NCBI RefSeq assembly: GCF_007197995.1
Contig: NZ_VKKH01000001.1
Span: 248,001-312,000 of the forward strand
Direction: 5' to 3'
Length of the DNA: 64,000 nt
DNA from: Aliiglaciecola sp. M165
GTDB taxonomy: Bacteria; Pseudomonadota; Gammaproteobacteria; Enterobacterales; Alteromonadaceae
Shown: in pieces, positions 18,001 to 26,500 of the stretch
Layout: each line of letters opens with the position of its first letter
How positions within the stretch are numbered: the stretch's first letter is position 1
Notes under the pieces: model-generated
The model's input: only the letters and a program-made list of their open reading frames with translations
The model's database searches: none
What the model was told of the DNA's origin: nothing
Made by a program: the position numbers and the translations under genes

Positions 18001-18873
18001 AATGTTTCCGCCGATAATCGCTGCGTCGACTTTGGTATCCGGAGTCGTCCAGGCAAATTCACTTTTTGATAGTTGGACTTGCACGTTCTCAACACGGTTA
18101 TTATCGATGCCCGCCCAAAAGGTAAAATTACCCCGACTTTGGGTCAGTTGATTTTGTGTTTTTATCAATTGATTTAACCAAGGCGATAAATCCAGCTCTT
18201 CTCCTTTGGCAAAAAATGTCCCGCTAAGATCGTCTTTACCACCATGTAAATCTAAAATGAAAGTAGCCGAATTGTTAGCCAATTCCACCACCCGTAGCTG
18301 ACCTACACCTTGGTGACGAGATTCTTTGTTTATCCAGCTTAGCTGTTGTATTTGGATTAGCTGCTGGTCATAGCGGGTAGTGACATCAACCACACTATTT
18401 CGCACAGAAAAACGATGAAGCTGCTCAAGGAACAGGTTTTCCAGTGCTTCGACAATAGGAAATTCACTCTCAGCGGTTTGGATTCTTGCTAAGTTGACCG
18501 ACAGTGCCAGTCCATCCAGTTCAAAACGCTGGGACTGAAATTGTCGGGCTATAATAGAATTCCAGAAATCGATTTCAATGTGCGTTTCATTGATTTCTAA
18601 ACCAATCGGAGATTGCTCGTCTTGTTTGAGAAACACATCTTTCAACACAAGGCTTGGACCGTTTTCACTCCAACTGGCGTTTAGTTCACCAATTTGCAGT
18701 TCGACGCCGTATTGACTACCCAACCAGTTTTGTACCCGGTCTTTTTGTTTGTCCATGTAGGGTAGAGAAAAACGCAATACACTGATAGACACCGCAAAAA
18801 TCACCAGCAGTACAGCTGCCAGTGTCCACAATTTTTTAACGATGTAAGCGGCGTAAAAGGATGCGTTTTTCAC
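15019..18873 (-). CDS. yhdP: AsmA-like envelope phospholipid-transport protein YhdP
   Basis: A 1284-residue protein, close to E. coli YhdP (about 1266). An N-terminal transmembrane helix (about 13-33, LWTLAAVLLVIFAVSISVL) anchors a very long beta-rich periplasmic part of DUF3971/AsmA-like repeats. The conserved C-terminal segment has GDIDWRLTDGYLSEVSDKGA, LFSILSLQSLVRKLSLDF, FAKGFFYDKMRG and a membrane-proximal VYWMVNPATAIAALAIDQVL. In E. coli YhdP, TamB and YdbH are bridge proteins that carry phospholipid to the outer membrane. ATGA overlap with rng upstream and 8-nt overlap with the nitrilase downstream place it inside the leftward unit. The last about 45 residues are polar and probably disordered. 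Confidence 0.93.
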   Translation of the reverse strand: MKNASFYAAYIVKKLWTLAAVLLVIFAVSISVLRFSLPYMDKQKDRVQNWLGSQYGVELQIGELNASWSENGPSLVLKDVFLKQDEQSPIGLEINETHIEIDFWNSIIARQFQSQRFELDGLALSVNLARIQTAESEFPIVEALENLFLEQLHRFSVRNSVVDVTTRYDQQLIQIQQLSWINKESRHQGVGQLRVVELANNSATFILDLHGGKDDLSGTFFAKGEELDLSPWLNQLIKTQNQLTQSRGNFTFWAGIDNNRVENVQVQLSKSEFAWTTPDTKVDAAIIGGNITAVPDDLGWTFNIEDLTLESNQQSVVTNWAGHIGRDGNTRFNNINPVNMQSILPVLPLVFNQSTMGFIDRLSPRARLDNVNVMLGNQFAATAAFSQIAWNQVDSLPGMSNLTGRFDAFDTQGRLAIQGVAGEITLTNILDENIFYRNLIVDAYYTKHARGISFEVPEFRLDSEQISLSQRFAFDTSSQSLSLYAQIDTLPISQVKKLFPEAYMGEDTKNYLNRAMDEGQLGSARILWHGDLNQFPFEKDQGVFQASVDLNQMTLKFHEGWPAIKELDVDLLFENEGLSMTAQKGKLQDVSLQSLSANIPSLSSGAVLYIDANAQATNEQVTRLMLDSDLADSVGVALTEGVNVGGVIQTSLDLTIPLAGEDVVAKGEVTLAGNSVFVPSLGITFENAQGKVAFENDKVSFNQLNAELFGQAVKLNYESKSGPAETYLADIQLEGDWQLKPLLDKYRPQMTTYLTGQTQWQADTKLTFNGPSYAYSFELRSDLMGIESGLPSPFGKDIDQVKPFILTGSGQNQASNFSATLGEQISFEGVLPHDTMQFSRAHLAIGEEKSMSMGLGFSISANVEQADFDAWYEAISVLVSDLPHSENPVLSEPQRIYVKTDSMLIAGQKIEQLELVAKHSTDDWLLEFNADQIRASVMFYDDWLNQGIDIKADFIDLAEWQGEQTMGYQQPVLNNLPPVKFECKSCRLFGKDLGRVDFSLSRAPTGMQIDSLRMNNSNGILYASGDWLLSDQGASTHLKGELSSPDFGALLKGLGLDSGIKDSKATFNFDLNWNDSPHKFSLASLNGDIDWRLTDGYLSEVSDKGARLFSILSLQSLVRKLSLDFRDVFAKGFFYDKMRGSFQIVDGRADTRDTVIDGAAGEMVLVGYTDLNSKTLNYDIEFTPNVTSSLPLLVYWMVNPATAIAALAIDQVLTEAKVISNVRYSVTGTLDEPILTEKDRKSKEVSLPARVPPSAQNPESGMLPEELPGERVNLEVNNQELNND

Positions 18874-20336
18874 ATCATAACCACGTCAAACTTATCTTGG
18901 TTGTATAACAATTCTGTTTGTACCTTAATTTGTTTGGAAACAAATACTTCTAATTCTGCCAACATATGGGACTCTTCACCCATGAGTGCTTCTGCTACGG
19001 CAGGTGATGCATAAACAACAAATTTATCAGCATCATACGCGCGATTTACCCGAACAATTTCGCGCATGACTTCGAAACACGTTGTCTCGACGGTTTTAAT
19101 AGAACCTCGGCCCTTACATACTGGACACTCACCACAGAGTATATGTTCCAAACTTTCTCGAGTTCTTTTTCGGGTCATTTCAATCAAACCCAAAGCCGTA
19201 AAGCCGTGAATGTTCGTTTTGGCGCGATCTTTTGAGGTCGCAACCTCTAAACTGTGCAGCACTCTACGTTTGTGATCCTCATCGGTCATATCGATAAAAT
19301 CTATGAGTATCATCCCACCCAGATTACGCAGTCTCAACTGCCTGGCTATGGCTTGGGTCGCTTCAATATTGGTATTGAAGATAGTTTCTTCCAGGTTTCG
19401 ATGGCCAACAAAAGCCCCTGTATTAATATCGATAGTTGTCATGGCTTCAGTTTGATCAATGATCAAATAGCCCCCTGACTTAAGGTCAACTCGGCGTTCC
19501 AATGAGCGCTGCGCCTCGTTTTCAACATCATATAAGTCGAAGATCGGACGCTCTCCCTGATAATACTCAAGCAACTTGTTTAATTCGGGCACATACTCTC
19601 GGGTAAAGTGCTGTAGCTCCTGAAAGGATAGCTTGGAATCAATTCGAATACGGTCCAGTTCTGTTCCCACAAAGTCACGCAACACTCGGCGCGCGAGAGG
19701 CAAATCCTCATATAAAACATTGCCTTTTCGGCCCTTCATGCGCGACTGGATCTTGGCCCACAAGCGTTTTAAAAATTCAGCATCGGAGATCAGCTCTTTT
19801 TCCTGCACGCCTTCAGCAGCGGTGCGTAAAATAAAGCCACCATCTTCGTTACAAAATTCCTGAACTAGGTCTTTTAAACGTTCTCGCTCTTCTTCATCTT
19901 CTATTCGTTGTGATACTCCAACATGGTCAACACTGGGCATAAACACCAAATACCGAGAAGGAATTGTAATATCCGTCGTTAGCCTGGCGCCTTTTGTGCC
20001 AATGGGATCTTTGACCACCTGAACAACGATGTCTTGGCCATCTCTGATCAGATCGCGAATATCTTTCTTTGCAATATGCGAGGTAGATACTTCTTCTTCG
20101 ACCTCATTGTGAAAGGCGATATCTGATGCATGTAAAAATGCTGCTTTTTCTAACCCAATATCGACAAATGCAGCTTGCATGCCCGGCAAGACACGACTCA
20201 CCTTGCCACGATAAATGTTACCAACCAGTCCACGCTTCGTATGTCTCTCAATATGAATTTCCTGCAAAATTCCATTTTCGATCAGCGCGACTCTTGATTC
20301 AGATGGGGTCACGTTAATTAGCAACTCAGCGCTCAT
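18870..20336 (-). CDS. rng: Ribonuclease G
   Basis: A 488-residue member of the RNase E/G family without the long C-terminal scaffold of RNase E, hence RNase G. The S1 domain is at about residues 35-125 (GLVGNIYRGKVSRVLPGMQA). The DNase I-like catalytic part has the two metal-binding Asp in TTIDINTGAFVG and MILIDFIDMTDE. The Zn-link CGECPVCKGRG is at about residue 404. The C-terminal small domain follows. RNase G matures 16S rRNA 5' ends and turns over some mRNAs. It overlaps maf by 11 nt and yhdP by 4 nt. Confidence 0.96.
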   Translation of the reverse strand: MSAELLINVTPSESRVALIENGILQEIHIERHTKRGLVGNIYRGKVSRVLPGMQAAFVDIGLEKAAFLHASDIAFHNEVEEEVSTSHIAKKDIRDLIRDGQDIVVQVVKDPIGTKGARLTTDITIPSRYLVFMPSVDHVGVSQRIEDEEERERLKDLVQEFCNEDGGFILRTAAEGVQEKELISDAEFLKRLWAKIQSRMKGRKGNVLYEDLPLARRVLRDFVGTELDRIRIDSKLSFQELQHFTREYVPELNKLLEYYQGERPIFDLYDVENEAQRSLERRVDLKSGGYLIIDQTEAMTTIDINTGAFVGHRNLEETIFNTNIEATQAIARQLRLRNLGGMILIDFIDMTDEDHKRRVLHSLEVATSKDRAKTNIHGFTALGLIEMTRKRTRESLEHILCGECPVCKGRGSIKTVETTCFEVMREIVRVNRAYDADKFVVYASPAVAEALMGEESHMLAELEVFVSKQIKVQTELLYNQDKFDVVMM

Positions 20337-20907
20337 ACTGCTTTATTCCTGCTTGTTTTAATAATTGACTAGTTTCATACAAAGGTAACCCGACAACTGC
20401 GCTATAACTACCCTTAATGTGTTTCACAAATTGTCCAGCCAACCCTTGAATACCATACCCACCGGCCTTGTCTTGAGGCTCGTTGGTGTCCCAATACCAT
20501 TTCATTTGTACGGCACTCATCATTGCAAAGTTTACCTGAGTTTCTACCAGGCATTGGTATGTAGTTTCATGCGTTGATAGTGCTACGGCTGTCATAACTG
20601 TATGTTCACCTTGACCAAGCAGGCGCCACATTCTGCAAGCGTCATCGAAATCTACGGGTTTACCTAAGACTTGCTCCTGTGGATGATTCACCACAACAAT
20701 GGTGTCTGCCCCGATTGACGCCTGAACATCTAACTTTTGGGCCAATCCAGCCAAGGATTTTTGTTTTGCCAAACGACACACGTACTCTCTAGACCCTTCA
20801 TCTGTATGTTGGGTTTCATCGATGTCCACATTAAGTGTAGTAAAGTTAACACCTAACTCTAGCAATAACGCTTTGCGTCTGGGGGATTGAGAGGCAAGTA
20901 GTAGCAT
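20326..20907 (-). CDS. maf: Maf-family nucleotide pyrophosphatase
   Basis: A 193-residue Maf/YhdE protein that hydrolyses non-canonical or excess nucleoside triphosphates such as dTTP and UTP, and so prevents their incorporation. The N-terminus LLLASQSPRRKALLLELGV carries the phosphate-binding S-x-S-PRR motif. The catalytic and metal region is SIGADTIVVV, followed by GKPVDFDDACRMWRLL and the C-terminal QDKAGGYGIQGLAGQFV. It sits between mreD (15-nt gap) and rng (11-nt overlap), the classic order. Confidence 0.95.
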   Translation of the reverse strand: MLLLASQSPRRKALLLELGVNFTTLNVDIDETQHTDEGSREYVCRLAKQKSLAGLAQKLDVQASIGADTIVVVNHPQEQVLGKPVDFDDACRMWRLLGQGEHTVMTAVALSTHETTYQCLVETQVNFAMMSAVQMKWYWDTNEPQDKAGGYGIQGLAGQFVKHIKGSYSAVVGLPLYETSQLLKQAGIKQYER

Positions 20908-20922
20908 TTGAGCCCCGTTTTG

Positions 20923-21399
20923 TTAGGTGATTCTGAATTGCCGACGAATTTTTCTAAGCAACGCAAAAATCCACGGCCACATTAACATTGACGTTAAAAC
21001 CGGCCACAAATAGGTAAAAAGAAAATTAACGTCGGTCTGTAGATGTTGCAACCAAAACACTAGCAAGTGATACAACGCAGACAATATTCCGATGATTGCT
21101 GACTGTTGCCACAGTGAGTAGTTTCGCAACCTTTGATAATTCGCCGCCAGGATAAATAGTGTGCTACACAACGCAAAACTATGTACCCCCAGACTGGTGC
21201 CCAACAATATATCCAATACCAATCCAACAAAAAATGCCACACCAATATTCACTCTGTTTGGTAGCGCCAAGGTCCAATATGACAGCACTAACATAACCCA
21301 ATCCGGTCTGAACTGGTCGACAGTAATTGGCATCGGGACGATTTGCAAAATCAAGGCAGCGATAATACTCAGGGCAATAACATAACTACGTAATTTCAT
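20923..21399 (-). CDS. mreD: Rod-shape protein MreD
   Basis: A 158-residue hydrophobic inner-membrane protein with about five helices, the usual size for MreD. Early motifs include VPMPITVDQFRPDWVMLVL and PNRVNIGVAFFVGLVLDILLGTSLG, both characteristic of the family. It joins MreB and MreC in the elongasome that guides sidewall peptidoglycan synthesis. ATGA overlap with mreC indicates coupling. Confidence 0.93.
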   Translation of the reverse strand: MKLRSYVIALSIIAALILQIVPMPITVDQFRPDWVMLVLSYWTLALPNRVNIGVAFFVGLVLDILLGTSLGVHSFALCSTLFILAANYQRLRNYSLWQQSAIIGILSALYHLLVFWLQHLQTDVNFLFTYLWPVLTSMLMWPWIFALLRKIRRQFRIT

Positions 21400-22289
21400 T
21401 GTTCTGCCCCGTTTGTTGCAAAATCAGCCTGCGAATTTTCCGCGTCGGGCATGATTGGCCGGCTCGGTGCATCTTCTGGCCAAAGCAGTAGCAGATATCT
21501 CAATCTGTCCAATTGCGCTATTGGGGTTGCTGTCACTTGAGCAAAAGGACGACTTTCGTCACGAAGGATAGAGGTGATTTTTGCTGTTGGATAACCTTCA
21601 GGAAACACATCTCCCAAGCCAGAAGATACGAGCAAGTCGCCTACTCGCAGATCTGCGCTATGGGCTACATGCTCCAACAATAATTCGTCAATTTGTCCAC
21701 TTCCATTGGCCACCAGTCGCACATTGTTTCTGGCGTTTCGCAGCGGAATGGCATGGGTAATGTCGGCTAGTAATAACACGCGGCTATTGGTTGTGCCCAC
21801 CTGCATAATTTGACCCACGACACCTTTATCATCCAGAACAGTTTGCCCTTCGTAGACACCGTGTATAGCGCCCTTATCAACAACAATTTGCAGACTGAAA
21901 GGATTATTATCGACAGCCATTAATTCAGTGACCATGATTTCTGTTGGCGCGTTGACTGGGGAGCCTAACAAGGTTCTTAACCTTTCATTTTCCGCTTTTA
22001 GCAAATCAAATCTTTGCAGCTGTTCAGACATGCTCATAGCTTGCAAAGTCAGCTGGGCATTTTCTTCTAATAATCGTTGGTGAGAGGTAAAACGCTGAGC
22101 ACTGGAGCTGAGCAACTGCCCAGGTAGACTTGCCACATACTGCAATGGGCTAACTAGCGAGTTGAGATAAACTTTGATTGACGCAAAACCATCATACTTA
22201 TGATCAACAAAAATCATCAACGCTGAAACGAACAAAGCCAACGCTAATCGACTGATCAACGATGGCCCTTGAGTGAACATGGTATTCAT
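21396..22289 (-). CDS. mreC: Rod-shape protein MreC
   Basis: A 297-residue bitopic protein. The N-terminal helix is at about 11-28. A coiled coil (about 65-105, ENAQLTLQAMSMSEQLQRF, then KAENERLRTLLGSP) mediates dimerisation. Two beta-barrel domains follow with the family segments VDKGAIHGVYEGQTVLDDKGV, VGQIMQVG, LLADITHAIP and LLVSSGLGDVFPEGYP. MreC scaffolds MreB, MreD and PBP2 in the periplasm. It starts 56 nt after mreB. Confidence 0.95.
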   Translation of the reverse strand: MNTMFTQGPSLISRLALALFVSALMIFVDHKYDGFASIKVYLNSLVSPLQYVASLPGQLLSSSAQRFTSHQRLLEENAQLTLQAMSMSEQLQRFDLLKAENERLRTLLGSPVNAPTEIMVTELMAVDNNPFSLQIVVDKGAIHGVYEGQTVLDDKGVVGQIMQVGTTNSRVLLLADITHAIPLRNARNNVRLVANGSGQIDELLLEHVAHSADLRVGDLLVSSGLGDVFPEGYPTAKITSILRDESRPFAQVTATPIAQLDRLRYLLLLWPEDAPSRPIMPDAENSQADFATNGAEQ

Positions 22290-22345
22290 CTGAAGACTAT
22301 GCCCGTTGTGTGATGAAAGTTTGCATATGAGTGTCTGACAACAGA

Positions 22346-23419
<1,074 letters not shown>

Positions 23420-23520
23420 CTAAGATCCGCTAACTTTACCAATGCACCATGTGATCAGCAAGCAAAGAGAGGGGTTGTAGGGGTAAAAACATCAATAAAG
23501 GCTGTTTTTATAACATTTCA

Positions 23521-23549
23521 TTAAAAAGTCGGGCAAAAACCCGACTTTT
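23521..23549 (-). terminator. Rho-independent terminator of the MSHA operon
   Basis: On the minus strand AAAAGTCGGG, then a 6-nt loop, then CCCGACTTTT forms a perfect 10-bp stem followed by a T run, 45 nt after the mshQ stop. It separates the msh operon from mreB. Confidence 0.9.
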
Positions 23550-23593
23550 GTTTACGGATCTATGCTGGTTTAACTTCGGATTTAAGCTTTTGA

Positions 23594-26500
23594 TCAGTTG
23601 CCAACTTCGCGCCAATGAATCACGCGATCATTACCACGAAATTGACCAAAAGAGATTGTCGCCGATGGGTTACCAATTCCGTCCTCTGTGCCATTCCAAT
23701 CAAAACTCAAATAATCGTCCCAGGTGATGGTTGCATCGCCCACAGGTTGCAATTCAATGCGATATTCACCCATCACAGATGTATCGTTGTTATGAATGCG
23801 GATCCCTTCAAAACCCAATGTTTGCCCGGAAGATACACCAAACTCACTGTCTAGCACACTGATGGCTCCCGTCGCTATGCCATTGCTATCTTGCAAAACA
23901 AAATCACTTGAATCCAGGTCAAGCGATGTGCAATTGTCGTCGGTATTGAGAACAAAACCAATGCCATCAAAATACTCAGTCGAAACGGCTAACAAAAGAT
24001 CCTCAGTTTCTGGACCAAACCCGTTTTCAATGCGAAGTCGTCCCCATCGATACTCGGTTCCGGTAATATTTGGCATCTGTACAACATTGTTATTGTCATC
24101 CAAAGCATTAAATGACGTTGCGGTATCACAGTCATCGGCTGCATCAAAGGCTTGGTGATAACAAATTTCAAATCCGTTACCAAAGCTGCCGTCAGTAATG
24201 AAACTAGGTAAATAAGTCATCGTCATCGAGGCTGCAAACGCCGCGTATGGGTCAATGGATTTTGAGTAATTGATTTGCGCATCATCAATCACTAACAAGC
24301 GTGTTCCTGCATCTGCCGCACTGACATTCATTGTTGGTGAGCTGGCCAGTGTGACGCTGCCATTGAGCGCGGGATCTGTCAATTCTATAGCAGCCGGATC
24401 AGCGTTTGTAAGCCATAACCAATCATTGTCGCGGTTGTAATTCTGGGTTATCTGACCTTTGGCGTTCATTGCTGAAACCACCAATTGTGGCGATGCAATG
24501 AAACTCGTATTCTGACCTAAATAAGTAAAACCGTTGCTGCCACTACAGGTATCGGCTAATTGAGGGGCATTAACGCTCACATCAAAATAAGCAGGAATAA
24601 ATGTCCCCAGGGTGATTGGTGAAGATGCCCCAGCACTTGCTGAGGAGATGGAACGGTTAAAATAGTTTGAATCACGCACATCCAATACGACCTGTCCAAA
24701 CTCGGAATACTCGGCACTAAAGCTGTAAACACCGTCATTGTTTGCGACATTTGCATTAGTGTGTGTGATCACACTGTTTGCAAAAGCAGAGGATTCTGTA
24801 ACGTTAATGGTTGCACTTTGAGCGTAGGTTAATACGCCGTCAAAAGTGCCATCTCCGATAGGCGAAGAGCGAGATAACGCAAACTGCATGTTGCCAGGTT
24901 GATAATTCTTCAACGCATTAGCTCCAACGGTTCCTAGTGCTTTGAGTTGAACCTCATATTCAACCCCTGCTCGTTGGAATGCATTAGGATCTGAGATTTC
25001 GACTTCCAATCTATCTGGCTGCACAACAAACTGCGTTGCACCGTTAACCAATCCAGCTCCGGCAAGTTCACCTTGCACAGATAAACTAATTTGCCCAGCA
25101 TCAGCATAGGAAAAACTGCCAAGCGATGCGATACCATCGTCGTTAAAAGTCAACACGACATCGGTGGTGTTACCTTCTGAGATAGTCACGTTTCCTGCTT
25201 GAATATCTGTTAAACACACGTCAGGGTCATCACAAGACATCCCAAAGGTCAAAGTTTGATCACCCTCTAACGCCGCGGTACAGACATTCACTCCCGCATT
25301 GTTTTCAGCTCTAACCGCACGCAATTGCGCACTTGTGAATGCAGACTCTGCGATTTGGTCGGGAAAGGCTGAGTTAGCATCTGCACCAATAAATTGGAAT
25401 CCGGCATCGGCAAATACCATGTCACAGGTGTTACTTGCAGTTCCTGTACACTCGGTAGTTTCATTTAAGACTTCCAGCGAGACCGTTCCAGCTGTCAGCT
25501 GACTTAGCTCAACGGTAGCAGGCGTATCAGCAAGAATGGTGACCGACGAACCATCTGGCCAACCTGTATTTGGACTCATGTCTACGGTGACATCTTGGTC
25601 ATACAACTCTGAGCAGCTTTCATTGGCACAGGCTTTAATGATCACGGGTTCGGCTTCGCAGGTCAGGCCGGTGCCATCATGTTCGATTAAATATTTGTAT
25701 ACAAACGAACAGGTTGTCAGAGAGTCTTTATCATTGTTAACTTGTGTACTGTCTTGCACGTAATTATAGATACGCACATCATCAAACTCACCATTAGCTG
25801 AATTTTGCGTGCTGGTGACAACTAAATAATCTGAACGATTGTCGCCAATGTAGAGCGTATCCAAGTCGCCCAAGGTATTGGACAGATTGCTGTCGCTGTT
25901 GTCATTTAATGCCTGAGCGACACCATTGAGATAAATCGCTATCTGCTCGGTGCGTAAGTCCCAAGTGACGGCTACATGAACCCATTCTTCAGCGGCGTAG
26001 CTGAGGTTTAAGGTAGTCGAAGCACCAAAATTATCATCGTTGACGTCTTCCATATTGAAATCGAGTTGACCACTGGTATTAATCGCTAAATAGAAATATT
26101 TTGAGTCGCCATAATTGCCCAAATCGGTGGACGCATCAAATAACTGGCGAGCATTACCAGAGTTCCAGTTTTCATTGCTACGGTACCAGAAAGAGATGCT
26201 TCCCTTGTTACCCAAGCTATTGATATCTACCGTTGTATCAATCGCATTGTATTCACTGGTACGTTCGCTACTTGCGGGCACTTCCATAGCTCGGCAAGCG
26301 ATCTGCTCAGAAGGTGCAATGGGTAAAACCGAGCCTAAATGGTTGGCATTATTGCCGCTGTTAGAGTTGTCTGTCACCGCTCCATTGCCGGACCAACTAT
26401 CCTGTTCAAATTGATATTGGGCAACCAGAATGTCATTGTTGCAGGACGTGCAATCGTAGCTCGACTCGGCAAACAGGTCGCTGACAGTGCTACTGTCGAT

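Noticed and set aside
15638-18151. Several rightward open frames inside yhdP
   Set aside because: They are antisense shadows of a long, clearly coding gene and carry no start signals or domains.
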